This document shows positions 1-6,698 of a stretch of 34,894 nucleotides of DNA, one piece after another. Position numbers and translations under genes: made by a program. Position 1 is the stretch's first letter; each line of letters begins with the position of its first letter. Origin of the DNA: Chryseobacterium gregarium DSM 19109 (GTDB lineage Bacteria > Bacteroidota > Bacteroidia > Flavobacteriales > Weeksellaceae). The notes under the pieces were generated by a model. That model ran no database searches. It had not been told where the DNA came from and saw nothing but the letters and a program-made list of their open reading frames with translations. The stretch is taken from NCBI RefSeq assembly GCF_000430845.1, contig NZ_AUMU01000021.1, positions 1 through 34,894 on the forward strand, in the 5' to 3' direction.

Positions 1-1
1 G

Positions 2-286
2 TTTATCAGTAAAGCATTAGACAGATGGGCTTATGAAAAGAAAATAGAACTGGAGTTCTCAAGACCGGGAAAACCTACTGATAATGCATTTATTGAGAGT
101 TTTAACGGATCATTACGCGATGAGTGTCTTAATGTAAATTGGTTTCTCTCCTTAGAAGATGCACAGCAGAAGTTGGATGTCTGGAGAGAAGATTACAACA
201 GCTACAGACCTCATAGTTCGTTAGGAAATTTAACACCAAATGAATTCATCATTAACAGTCAGAAAAATCAAATTTCTCTAATTTAG
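2..286 (+). CDS. IS3-family transposase OrfB, C-terminal 94 residues (partial)
   Basis: This is the C-terminal part of a DDE integrase-core (rve) transposase. The visible residues include GKPTDNAFIESFNGSLRDEC, where the Glu of FIESFNG is the last acid of the DDE triad, and the DYNSYRPHSSLGNLTPNEF tail typical of the IS3 family, resembling the IS407/IS3 subgroups. The reading frame is open from the window edge and stops at 284-286, about 27 bp before the IS terminus. The start and the two catalytic Asp residues are outside the window. The gene reads into the window. Confidence 0.92.
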   Translation, partial: FISKALDRWAYEKKIELEFSRPGKPTDNAFIESFNGSLRDECLNVNWFLSLEDAQQKLDVWREDYNSYRPHSSLGNLTPNEFIINSQKNQISLI

Positions 287-373
287 ACTGTTCCATATAT
301 CGGGGGGAGGTCAAACAGTCAGAAAAATCAAATTTCTCTAATTTAGACTGTTCCATATATCGGGGGGAGGTCA
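254..373. repeat. Perfect 60-bp tandem duplication of the IS right end
   Basis: Positions 254-313 and 314-373 are the same 60 bases. Each unit contains the last codons and stop of the transposase plus the terminal inverted repeat ending in GGAGGTCA. The other IS copy at the right edge of the window has a single unit. It may be a real duplication of the IS end or an assembly artefact at a repeat-bounded contig end. Confidence 0.9.
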
Positions 374-802
374 TAGACGTTCCTTATAATAGTTTAGATG
401 GAGCTATTTTAGAGGATTTAGATTTACATAGGGCAAAGCTTGAAAATTTGAATCTTACTAATACAAGCTTTTTTAAATCAAATCTTCGAGGTGCGTTTTT
501 ATTCAACTCTTGTTTGATAAAGTCTAATCTTCTTTTACAAATTTGATAACTGCTGATTTAAGAGACGTTATTTTACTGAATGCAAATTTATCTAAAAGTA
601 TAGCTTTACATTGTGATTTTAGTCATTCAAACTTCAAGGAGCCAATTTAGAAGGAGCTACTGTTAATTGTGCAAATTTATCTGGTGCAAATATGCTTTGT
701 ATTGATATTGAAAAAGCAATATTTAAAGATGCTATATAGAATGCTGAAACTGTTTGGCCTAAAGATTTCGATCCTTTATCTAATGGCTGTATGTTATTAT
801 AA
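374..802 (+). pseudogene. Broken pentapeptide-repeat protein gene
   Basis: Reading the three forward frames in turn gives a continuous series of A(D/N)LxX pentapeptides: LDGAILEDLDLHRAKLENLN, then ADLRDVILLNANLSKS after a frameshift near 540, then ANLEGATVNCANLSGANM after another near 640. An in-frame TAG at about 737 precedes the typical C-terminal ending NAETVWPKDFDP. The 5' end is cut off exactly at the IS terminus. Pentapeptide-repeat proteins form right-handed beta-helices; the role of this one is unknown. With two frameshifts, one stop and no start it cannot encode a working protein. Confidence 0.85.
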
Positions 803-1054
803 GAATTGAATTTAAAAGGCAGCAGAACTTTTCCCAAAAGATCTTGCGCAAGAAAAATGACATCCTGATTGAAGTACTAAGAGAGGGGAAGTTTCAAATC
901 CGTTTATTTATTATGGTTTAACAAAAGTAAAGTTAGGCATCCGGATTCTATTATCAAAGGAAAATAAGCTATGAAATATTGAGGCGAAAAATGGATGATA
1001 ACATATTACAAATAAGATATTTAATAAAAATTAACTTTTGTGTGAAATATTTAT

Positions 1055-1062
1055 TAAATTTG
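1055..1062 (+). promoter_or_regulatory. Possible -7 element (TAAATTTG) for the GG-leader peptide
   Basis: The sequence fits the Bacteroidota -7 consensus TAnnTTTG and lies 25 bp before the ATG at 1087. A TTTTG at 1036-1040 could serve as the -33 element, but the spacing of 14 bp is shorter than the usual 17-23. It argues for the ATG at 1087 rather than the upstream TTG at 979. Confidence 0.35.
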
Positions 1063-1086
1063 TTTATCAATATTAAAATATTCACT

Positions 1087-1272
1087 ATGAAATCACATCT
1101 TAAAAATCAGAAACTAGACAGAAATCAATTGAAGTTAATACTTGGAGGCCGTATCCCATGTCCTGCCAATTATGACTGCGGTCAAGACAACTGCTGTATC
1201 AATGGAGCATGCCATCCTATCACCGATGCAGGCCCTAAGTATGGTTTATGCACGGCCGTCATAGATTATTGA
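1087..1272 (+). CDS. Small cysteine-rich peptide with double-glycine leader (bacteriocin-like precursor)
   Basis: This 61-residue product starts with a short charged leader (MKSHLKNQKLDRNQLKLILGG) of the flavobacterial bacteriocin-like type and ends in Gly-Gly at residues 20-21. It is followed by a 40-residue core with six cysteines, including an adjacent pair (CxxNYDC, DNCC, GAC, GLC). Such leaders are normally cut by a C39-peptidase ABC exporter. No exporter or modifying enzyme is present in the window, so activity is not shown. The frame is open from a TTG at 979, but the leader pattern and the -7 element favour 1087. Its 3' end overlaps a convergent tiny ORF on the other strand by 7 bp. 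Confidence 0.7.
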   Translation: MKSHLKNQKLDRNQLKLILGGRIPCPANYDCGQDNCCINGACHPITDAGPKYGLCTAVIDY

Positions 1273-1358
1273 TGATGTTCTTTATCAACGGGAAAGAATA
1301 TAGTCAATAATATTATTGCTACAATGATTCCGACCACAATTAAAATATAATCTTTCAT
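1266..1358 (-). CDS. Tiny single-span membrane protein (30 aa)
   Basis: The frame from the ATG at 1358 encodes MKDYILIVVGIIVAIILLTI followed by FFPVDKEHHQ, that is, one hydrophobic membrane segment with a short polar tail. The start follows immediately after a copy of the 16-bp cassette motif (1363-1378), the same position other genes of this region occupy. It converges on and overlaps the end of the GG-leader peptide gene. The family is not recognised. A gene is inferred from the clean membrane-protein composition and position; expression is unproven. Confidence 0.5.
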   Translation of the reverse strand: MKDYILIVVGIIVAIILLTIFFPVDKEHHQ

Positions 1359-1362
1359 AACG

Positions 1363-1378
1363 ATCGTTTTGTGAGATT
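1363..1378 (-). repeat. Cassette motif copy 1 (15/16)
   Basis: On the + strand this reads ATCGTTTTGTGAGATT, one change from the consensus ATCGTTTTTTGAGATT. It lies 5 bp after the stop of the gene at 1384-1860 and 4 bp before the start of the tiny membrane protein at 1358. Confidence 0.8.
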
Positions 1379-1383
1379 AAATT

Positions 1384-1860
1384 TTATTTATTAAGTAAGT
1401 CCATTTCAGCAATGTATTTTTCTTCAAAATCATAATAACTATCATAATAATCCATATTTGATAAGTCTATTTCTAGCAATTCTTTAGGACTAATTTTTTT
1501 ATCTGGAATTAAAATGAATTGATCATCACTTTCGTCAATTTTCAAACTTTCAATCGATTCAATTACTATTTCCCCATCAATAACTGCAAAATAAACTTGA
1601 TCTACTGGCATACCCCATTCACTTTCATGAAATCCAAGAAAAGTTGATAATTTAATTTCATTAATTAGCTTTACAAAATCATATTCAATATAGTTTTGGA
1701 GATTAGTTAGATAAGACCTTAAAACTTTAAAAACAAAATAACTAAATTCATTACTTTTTAATGCAATAATTAATAAATCATTTTTTATTAGGTGAGGAAT
1801 TTTTTTTGGAACTTTCGTTTCAATACTTTTAGTTATAATAAGTGATATATTTTGATCCAT
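1384..1860 (-). CDS. Hypothetical acidic cytosolic protein (158 aa)
   Basis: The 158-residue product has no signal peptide or membrane span and ends in an acidic, tyrosine-rich tail (YYDSYYDFEEKYIAEMDLL). I do not recognise the family; size and composition resemble small polymorphic-toxin immunity proteins, but there is no partner toxin to support that. The ATG at 1860 follows cassette motif copy 2 directly. The same frame stays open upstream to about 2024 through the motif and a protein-like fragment, so the gene may be fused to a remnant of another ORF. Confidence 0.7.
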   Translation of the reverse strand: MDQNISLIITKSIETKVPKKIPHLIKNDLLIIALKSNEFSYFVFKVLRSYLTNLQNYIEYDFVKLINEIKLSTFLGFHESEWGMPVDQVYFAVIDGEIVIESIESLKIDESDDQFILIPDKKISPKELLEIDLSNMDYYDSYYDFEEKYIAEMDLLNK

Positions 1861-2012
1861 ATGATCGTTTTTTGAGATTATTTTTTGGTCTATAATAATT
1901 TTGTCATCAGCAATGACATTTTTTGATAGACATTTTAATTCGCCCTCAGAAAGTTCCCTATTATGAGGATTAATTTTGTATTTTGAAGATAGATCTGCGA
2001 TTATTCTTTCAT
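1861..2012 (-). pseudogene. ORF fragment fused in frame upstream of the 158-aa gene
   Basis: In the minus strand a stretch of about 50 codons without a stop reads IIADLSSKYKINPHNRELSE and onward, then IIIDQKIISKND, and runs through cassette motif copy 2 into the gene at 1384-1860. The fragment has no in-frame start. The ATG at 2012, embedded in a degenerate motif, is out of frame by one base in an A run (MKE then stop). Adding one A would give a continuous ORF. It looks like a cassette gene that lost its start by a homopolymer slip or its 3' end by recombination. Confidence 0.5.
1864..1879 (-). repeat. Cassette motif copy 2 (exact)
   Basis: This is an exact copy of ATCGTTTTTTGAGATT (+ strand), placed 3 bp upstream of the minus-strand start at 1860. 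Here it also lies inside an open reading frame, where it reads ISKND. Confidence 0.85.
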
Positions 2013-2026
2013 CGCCTTTTAAGATT
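2011..2026 (-). repeat. Degenerate cassette motif with embedded ATG (13/16)
   Basis: The sequence ATCGCCTTTTAAGATT differs from the consensus at three positions. It sits 11 bp beyond the folded palindrome at 2038-2167, the same relative place as motif copies next to the other palindromes. On the minus strand it ends in CGATG, so it supplies a potential start codon at 2012. Confidence 0.55.
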
Positions 2027-2037
2027 TAATAGGAATT

Positions 2038-2167
2038 ATAACGTTTCGGGGCTTTGCGATGGTGGGACAATCGAAGCGCAAATGTTCAATTTAGCACAAA
2101 AGTTGAACCGACGAACAACAGTTGAACTTTGCAGTTTAGCCCCACTGTCGTAAAACCCTTGTTATGC
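2038..2167 (-). other. attC-like imperfect palindrome P1
   Basis: The outer arms are 2041-2065 (ending GGCTTTGCGATGGTGGG) and 2141-2161 (starting CCCACTGTCGTAAAACCC), which pair imperfectly. The edges carry ATAAC/GTTAT, so the AAC...GTT triplets of integron attC sites are present, but the full 7-bp GTTRRRY core is not. The loop has further internal pairing (GTTCAA/TTGAAC). The site begins directly at the stop codon of the gene at 2168-2614. The family and any recombinase are unknown. Confidence 0.6.
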
Positions 2168-2614
2168 CTAGCTTTTTTCAATTTGTTCAAATATATTTAC
2201 GATAATATCCTCCTCATTAACTTGAATATTATATTTAGTATTAATCAATTCAATTTGTTGAGCATCTAATTCTAAATCTTTTATCGTGAATTCATCATCT
2301 ATTTGCGTGTAAGAGTCTTTACCAATTAGTTCAAAAAAATCTTTTGAAATTCCATTATGAAAATATTTTTCAAATTTCTCTATTGTTACAAATGTATTAA
2401 GAACTTGTTTAGACAAAATAGAGTGTAGTTTATTTTTAAACTTATATTCTTCATAAAGTTTTTTTAGCCTTTCAATAGCCTCTTCTTCAGTATGTCCCAA
2501 AGTTATAATATTGTCATTCACAAATTTTGCAAAGTATTTTGGATTTTGAGGATTTATTTTGTACTCAATAGTAATTCCAGTAACTATTTTATATTTTCCA
2601 TTAAAAAATTCCAT
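2168..2614 (-). CDS. Hypothetical protein with HicB-like N-terminal pattern (148 aa)
   Basis: The frame is open from a TTG at 2656, but that TTG is part of a strong promoter -7 element (TATATTTG), so I place the start at the ATG at 2614. The N-terminal half has a beta-strand pattern ending in LGHTEEEAIERLKKLYEEY, which resembles the strand-helix of HicB-type or other small alpha/beta proteins. The rest is acidic and unrecognised. No HicA partner is adjacent. The palindrome P1 begins at its stop codon, so it behaves as a single-gene cassette with its own promoter. Confidence 0.65.
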   Translation of the reverse strand: MEFFNGKYKIVTGITIEYKINPQNPKYFAKFVNDNIITLGHTEEEAIERLKKLYEEYKFKNKLHSILSKQVLNTFVTIEKFEKYFHNGISKDFFELIGKDSYTQIDDEFTIKDLELDAQQIELINTKYNIQVNEEDIIVNIFEQIEKS

Positions 2615-2653
2615 TCGATATTCGTATTCAATTTTAAAATTAGGCTTAACTCT

Positions 2654-2683
2654 CAAATATACGCAGTTATCATTAAATCAAAA
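2654..2683 (-). promoter_or_regulatory. Bacteroidota-type promoter (TTTTG-N17-TATATTTG)
   Basis: On the minus strand a TTTTG (2679-2683) is followed after exactly 17 bp by TATATTTG (2654-2661), a close fit to the flavobacterial consensus TTG-N17-23-TAnnTTTG. It would start transcription about 35 bp before the ATG at 2614 and shows that this cassette is independently transcribed. Confidence 0.7.
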
Positions 2684-2783
2684 TTTATTTTCTCTTCAAA
2701 TGATTGGTTTTCAAACTTATATTCGATTATAATTAATTGTAATTATTTACAAATGTTGCTCATAATCAATATTTAAAGAATTA

Positions 2784-2799
2784 ATTGTTTTTTGAGATT
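2784..2799 (-). repeat. Cassette motif copy 3 (15/16)
   Basis: It reads ATTGTTTTTTGAGATT and touches the stop codon of the nuclease gene (2799-2801), with no palindrome between. It lies about 170 bp upstream of the start at 2614. Confidence 0.75.
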
Positions 2800-4130
2800 T
2801 AATGATTGATATGGTTTTCGTTTTGAAGTTCTTTTAGTAAAATATTTAGCTTTGAAAAACTATTATCAAAGTCCTGATTATAGTCTATATCAAATATTTT
2901 CACTCCATTTTTTAAAGATTTTTCACGCTTTTGATTATCTAAAAATTGTGTTTTTGCTAGACCTTCTTTTCCTCCAAAAAAATCTATCGGTTTAAAATGC
3001 TGAATACCATTATATTCTATTGCAACATTTAGTTCTTTTATAAATATGTCGAACCTTTGCCCATATAACCATTCCGGAGAATGCTGGCTTATGATTCTGT
3101 AAGTCGGAAATTCGGTGGTAAGCAGATTTAGTAAATGCTTTTCCATAACATAACTTCCAACTTCATCAAACCCTTTTTCTTGACGAATATAATTTTCTAA
3201 GCTCCTGTAATTATTTATTAGGCGAGAGTAAAATGTCTTTTTAACATCGTCAGAGTCATAAATTTTCTTGTCCCAATCTATAAAATTTCTTTTATAACCG
3301 GAATTAATGACTAACATATCTCCCAATAAAGTATAGGAAATTTTATCAACTTTTACATGGTTACGTAAATAATCTAAGCAGAAAAATTCTTCAATTTCTT
3401 CTAAATTCAATTGATTTAGAAAAGTTATAAATTCTTCACTATTAATTACTGTTTTCGTACCGGAAGATAAACTACGCAAAAGCGAATGAATGATCTTTTC
3501 TGTCTTTAAATTCTCTTTCTTATAAATAATATATGTCAAGTATTTTCTAGGTGAAACCAAACCTTTACCAAAAATATTATCAATCTTTTCTCTTTTGTTC
3601 CAAAATTTGACATTCCGGTAATGATTTAGAACAAAGTTATTTTTATTAAACCAATCATTTTCAGAAAATGTAAATTCAACTTCCTGAAGGAAAAATCTAA
3701 ATTCTTCTTCACTTTTAAATTTTGTTATAATTTCAGAAAAGTAATTAAGAATTATTCCTGATTTTCTAATATCCGTTTCTCCGTGGATTTTCTGCTTATT
3801 TGGTAATGCAAAACAAATAACCCAATTCTTACCGTTTCCAACCCTTATGATATCTGAACATGGATATGCTGTTTTATCGCCAACTAAATAATTAAGTCCA
3901 TTATAATTTATTAATTCAAATCTTTCACTAATCCCATCTTCGAAGAGAAGCCTCCCATTTACATTTATCTCTTGGATAAGTTGCTTTTCATTATTGTACT
4001 GAGGCTTTTTTTTGCTGTGAATATTCTTCAAATCTATTCCAAAAACGTTGTTGTAACATTCCTTAATTAGTTCCTCAATATTTGGACTTCTATCTACAAT
4101 GTTTTTTGAGTTATATGACTTTATGTCCAT
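2799..4130 (-). CDS. Large protein with C-terminal PD-(D/E)XK / VSR-like endonuclease domain (443 aa)
   Basis: The C-terminal 110 residues form a restriction-endonuclease-like fold: SPEWLYGQRFDIFI gives Asp361, NVAIEYNGIQH gives Glu372 and Gln377, and the helix around TQFLDNQKREKSLKNGVKIF supplies a Lys/Arg face before the last strand. Family members cut or nick DNA. The first 330 residues are unrecognised. The ATG at 4130 lies inside cassette motif copy 4; the longer frame to 4166 merely reads through motif sequence. No methyltransferase or other defence partner is adjacent. A phage-defence or homing-type nuclease role is inference; assignment of the fold is moderately sure. Confidence 0.75.
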   Translation of the reverse strand: MDIKSYNSKNIVDRSPNIEELIKECYNNVFGIDLKNIHSKKKPQYNNEKQLIQEINVNGRLLFEDGISERFELINYNGLNYLVGDKTAYPCSDIIRVGNGKNWVICFALPNKQKIHGETDIRKSGIILNYFSEIITKFKSEEEFRFFLQEVEFTFSENDWFNKNNFVLNHYRNVKFWNKREKIDNIFGKGLVSPRKYLTYIIYKKENLKTEKIIHSLLRSLSSGTKTVINSEEFITFLNQLNLEEIEEFFCLDYLRNHVKVDKISYTLLGDMLVINSGYKRNFIDWDKKIYDSDDVKKTFYSRLINNYRSLENYIRQEKGFDEVGSYVMEKHLLNLLTTEFPTYRIISQHSPEWLYGQRFDIFIKELNVAIEYNGIQHFKPIDFFGGKEGLAKTQFLDNQKREKSLKNGVKIFDIDYNQDFDNSFSKLNILLKELQNENHINH

Positions 4131-4144
4131 CGTTTTCTGGGATT
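4129..4144 (-). repeat. Cassette motif copy 4 (14/16), contains the nuclease start codon
   Basis: It reads ATCGTTTTCTGGGATT. On the minus strand the end of the motif plus the next base forms CGATG, giving the ATG of the nuclease gene. It lies 16 bp beyond palindrome P2. Confidence 0.75.
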
Positions 4145-4160
4145 TTAAAATACATTTTTT

Positions 4161-4253
4161 CAACATTTCGGAGTTTTACAACGGTAAGGTAATCGAAGAA
4201 TCACCGTATAACCTTTCAACTTCGTTCCACTATCGTAAAACTCTTGCTATTAA
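4161..4253 (-). other. attC-like imperfect palindrome P2
   Basis: The arms are 4171-4189 (GAGTTTTACAACGGTAAGG) and 4228-4244 (CCACTATCGTAAAACTC), which pair with few mismatches. The right arm shares the CCACTATCGTAAAAC signature with P1 (CCACTGTCGTAAAAC). The site starts 13 bp after the stop of the gene at 4267-4905 and is followed by motif copy 4. Confidence 0.6.
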
Positions 4254-4266
4254 AGGTATTTTTAAA

Positions 4267-4905
4267 TTAGAAATTCGTAATACTTTCAAACACCTTAAAA
4301 TATATAGATTCACTTCCTTTAGAAAACCCATCTATTACTCCATCCTTTTGTAAAATCGAAGTTAATTTGTACGTTCGAATATTTTTCCCAAGTATACCTG
4401 CAATTAAATATTCTTCACCGACTGAATTTACCTTGAAAGCAGTTTCTTTTGTCTTTCCATCTCCATTTTTCATTATGCAATTTAACAATGTTTTTGATTT
4501 TAGCGAATACAACAAATAATTTTTCGATGTTTTATCCTTTTTTCGATAAGCACTTTCCATATACGTTAGAACTTCAGAATTTGTCGGATCCTTTTCTAAA
4601 TACTTCTCTCCATATATTATGGCTTTTTTCAGATTTCCTTGATTAAAATTTTTAGTAAAATCTAAATAATCCTTGTCAAAAAAAGAAGCTTTATATTTTG
4701 AAAATTTTTTTCCGTAATACAAATTTTTCACTTCTTCATCTGACATCGAAGTTGGGTCAAATTTAAATTTATACATTAGTTTTTCGTAATATAAATCTGA
4801 ATTTCTGTTTTGAACATTAATTTTTATTGAGTCAAGATTTAGATTTTGACTCAATGCAAAAAATGAGGAAAAGATTAAAATTAATGTTAAATATGCTTTT
4901 TTCAT
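4267..4905 (-). CDS. Secreted DUF4919-like protein (212 aa)
   Basis: A clear signal peptide (MKKAYLTLILIFSSFFALSQ, cleavage after Ser-Gln) opens the protein. The body contains YYEKLMYKFKFDPTSMSDEE, LYYGKKF, a TPR-like helical stretch (KKAIIYGEKYLEKDPTNSEV) and the late motif GDGKTKETAFKVNSVGEEYLI. This order matches the Bacteroidota DUF4919 family, whose function is not known. The product should be periplasmic or secreted. The stop is followed by palindrome P2, and motif copy 5 lies 117 bp upstream of the start. Confidence 0.75.
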   Translation of the reverse strand: MKKAYLTLILIFSSFFALSQNLNLDSIKINVQNRNSDLYYEKLMYKFKFDPTSMSDEEVKNLYYGKKFSKYKASFFDKDYLDFTKNFNQGNLKKAIIYGEKYLEKDPTNSEVLTYMESAYRKKDKTSKNYLLYSLKSKTLLNCIMKNGDGKTKETAFKVNSVGEEYLIAGILGKNIRTYKLTSILQKDGVIDGFSKGSESIYFKVFESITNF

Positions 4906-5021
4906 AGTGTTTTCATTATTCTGATAACTTCACATCTTCTGTTAGATTTTTCTGATGAAGTCCTTATCTAATTATTGTATAAAAGTTGCTTCATTATTGA
5001 TATTCTATAATTATAGTAAGC

Positions 5022-5037
5022 ATCGTTTTGTGAGATT
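5022..5037 (-). repeat. Cassette motif copy 5 (15/16)
   Basis: It reads ATCGTTTTGTGAGATT, 2 bp beyond palindrome P3. On the minus strand it ends in CGATG and opens a 9-codon ORF (MLTIIIEYQ), well before the gene at 4905. Confidence 0.8.
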
Positions 5038-5039
5038 TT

Positions 5040-5142
5040 GTTATAAATTAGTAATGGGTTTGCGGCTGTGCGAAGAAACGGATTAAATGCACAAGCTTTG
5101 AATTAAACACTTAATCCGTTTTTTTCAAAATCGCTGTTGTGC
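5040..5142 (-). other. attC-like imperfect palindrome P3
   Basis: The inner stem is strong: GAAACGGATTAA near 5074-5085 pairs with TTAATCCGTTT near 5111-5121. The outer left part GGGTTTGCGGCTGTGCGAA resembles the left arms of P1 and P4 (GGTTTGCGACTTTGCGATG in P4), and the edges carry GTTATAAAT and TTGTGC. It starts 15 bp after the stop of the propeller lipoprotein gene. Confidence 0.5.
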
Positions 5143-5156
5143 ATTCGTACTGATCG

Positions 5157-6239
5157 TTAATATATTCTTTCAAAAGACTTGCCATTGAAACGATAAACAC
5201 CATTTCCTCCAAACCACAATTCTCCTTGCTTGCTTTTATATATGGTCGAAATGAATGTACCTTCAAGTCCGTCCTTTTCAGTAAAATTTTTAACAGAATT
5301 ACCATCATATTTCCAAACCCCAGATTCTACTGTCCCAATCCAAATATTTCCTTCAGCATCTTCTCCAATGGAATAAGCTCTTTCAAGAGAATTGCCTTTG
5401 GTATCTTCCTTTGTTAATTTTTGTTTTGATGTGAAATTAATTGCTTCTTTCCCATTATACTTTAAAACACCGCTTCCATTATTAGCAATCCAAAGATTTC
5501 CTTTGCTGTCTTCCAAGAAGCCCCGGATATGCAGACCTCTTTTTTCTTTAGCTAATCCCAAATATTCATCAGTTATTATTTTGAAATCTGTGCCATTATA
5601 TCCAATTAAAGCTTTGTAAGATCCAAACCAAATCGTGCCATTTTTACCCTTTACAAAAGGTGTTGAAATTGCATAATGAAATCTACGCTCATCTTCGGAT
5701 TTTGGTGTTACAGGAAATGTACGATAGGAAAGCCTTTTTCCGTCATACTGATACACCCCAGGACTCTTTTCAAATTTGTTGTAGCCCTCTATTTCGTCCC
5801 CTTTGAACCAAATGTCTTTATCTCCTAATTTCCATTGTTTTGTCGAATCGTAGTTCCTTTCTTTGTAAATAGACATTTTTTGTCCATCATATATACTTAA
5901 TCCTTTACCACATTCAAACCATATTACACCATTTTTATCTTCATAAATATTTCTTACCTGATTGTGACTTAACCCGTTTTCTGTTGTGAAATATTGAAAC
6001 TTACCATTATGAAACAAACACACGCCTTCTTTGTCGCTACCAAACCAAATGTTTCCTTTACTATCCTCTAAAAATGACCGAACACTTGTTGTAAATTTCA
6101 ACAACTTGCTGTCAGTTTTAGTCTGTACTATCTGATTTTCCTTATTTGATTGACTTTGACTATCGCAAGAGATTGGTACAGCCAGTAAAAATGTCCAGCA
6201 AAGGATAAAAATGTTTTGATTACCTAATTTCACTTTCAT
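5157..6239 (-). CDS. Lipoprotein with two-component-regulator propeller repeats (360 aa)
   Basis: The start at 6239 gives a lipoprotein signal (MKVKLGNQNIFILCWTFLLA, lipobox VPISC). The rest is a series of about seven Reg_prop blades of the form FLEDSKGNIWFGS...GVCLFHNGKF, with the repeated EDxxGNIWxGT pattern. The family forms the beta-propeller sensor part of hybrid two-component systems, but here no kinase or DNA-binding module follows, so it is a free-standing outer-membrane or periplasmic propeller. A longer frame from TTG 6293 exists but lacks the signal. GTTATA lies directly before the ATG, as at the outer edge of the palindromes. The stop is followed by P3. Confidence 0.85.
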   Translation of the reverse strand: MKVKLGNQNIFILCWTFLLAVPISCDSQSQSNKENQIVQTKTDSKLLKFTTSVRSFLEDSKGNIWFGSDKEGVCLFHNGKFQYFTTENGLSHNQVRNIYEDKNGVIWFECGKGLSIYDGQKMSIYKERNYDSTKQWKLGDKDIWFKGDEIEGYNKFEKSPGVYQYDGKRLSYRTFPVTPKSEDERRFHYAISTPFVKGKNGTIWFGSYKALIGYNGTDFKIITDEYLGLAKEKRGLHIRGFLEDSKGNLWIANNGSGVLKYNGKEAINFTSKQKLTKEDTKGNSLERAYSIGEDAEGNIWIGTVESGVWKYDGNSVKNFTEKDGLEGTFISTIYKSKQGELWFGGNGVYRFNGKSFERIY

Positions 6240-6443
6240 TATAACGGTGTCTTTAGTATGACGCAAAACTTTCAAATTTACGCATTGTGTCAATCAGATT
6301 TATATAACTTTCGTAAAGCTATTTTTGCTACTAATATAAAATTCATATTAATGATTAGATTGTTAATCGCTTACATTTTTTCCTTAAGTTTTCTTTGATT
6401 GTCGAATGTATTATTTTTAGAGTTTTTTGAAATTACGTAAGTT

Positions 6444-6698
6444 TTGAAAATACCCCAAACATTCAGCAATTTACAATCTAATCAATTTATGAGAAACATA
6501 AATATGATGTACTTTGAAATGAAAGGGGGTAAATTACCTTTTAGAAAGCTCTCAGAACTAATGAAAACGGCAGCCATTTTTACCCCTGAATATAAAGAAT
6601 TAGAAGCTTTTTTAAAAAGTGAGGCAAAAAAATATAATTGTAAAATCGAAGATTTAGAAATTAATGATAATAATGAAATTTATGAAATCGAATGGTAG
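6444..6698 (+). CDS. Small hypothetical protein (84 aa)
   Basis: The frame starts at a TTG (6444) and encodes KIPQTFSNLQSNQFMRNINM then MYFEMKGGKLPFRKLSELMK and an acidic helical tail. It is one of the few plus-strand genes in this region. A decayed stretch at 9125-9163 encodes ISPQTFSKLIP, and the two share 18 identical bases, which supports the N-terminal region as coding. I do not recognise the family. The end overlaps the next small ORF (ATGGTAG), suggesting translational coupling. An internal ATG at 6489 is the alternative start. Confidence 0.6.
   Translation: MKIPQTFSNLQSNQFMRNINMMYFEMKGGKLPFRKLSELMKTAAIFTPEYKELEAFLKSEAKKYNCKIEDLEINDNNEIYEIEW
6452..6469 (+). repeat. 18-bp sequence shared with 9132-9149
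   Basis: ACCCCAAACATTCAGCAA occurs here inside the N-terminal codons of the 84-aa gene and again at 9132-9149 inside non-coding DNA, in the same orientation. The second copy is probably a relic of a related gene. Confidence 0.75.

Larger units (their letters stand above)
1..373 (+). mobile_element. 3' end of an IS3-family insertion sequence (left copy)
   Basis: The stretch carries the end of an IS3-type transposase, then a terminal repeat finishing in GGGGGGAGGTCA, which fits the TGA...TCA ends of IS3-family elements. The same sequence is present in reverse complement at the right edge of the window (34574-34894) and appears identical by eye. The first complete IS end falls at 313; a second copy of the terminal 60 bp ends at 373. 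The 5' part of the element lies outside the window. Confidence 0.9.

Noticed and set aside
634..837. Minus-strand frame of 67 codons
   Set aside because: It is antisense to the pentapeptide-repeat relic, whose repeat pattern clearly lies on the plus strand.
934..940. GTTAGGC, a canonical attC core sequence, near the left end
   Set aside because: It stands alone without a matching inverse core or palindrome; a 7-bp hit is expected by chance.
2615..2656. TTG start at 2656 for the 148-aa gene
   Set aside because: The TTG is part of the promoter element TATATTTG with a well-spaced TTTTG upstream, so it would not be in the mRNA.
4131..4166. N-terminal extension of the nuclease (12 residues from 4166)
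   Set aside because: The extra codons (ending KSQKT) are motif sequence; the same KSQKT appears before the 141-aa protein, showing that it comes from the repeat and not the protein.
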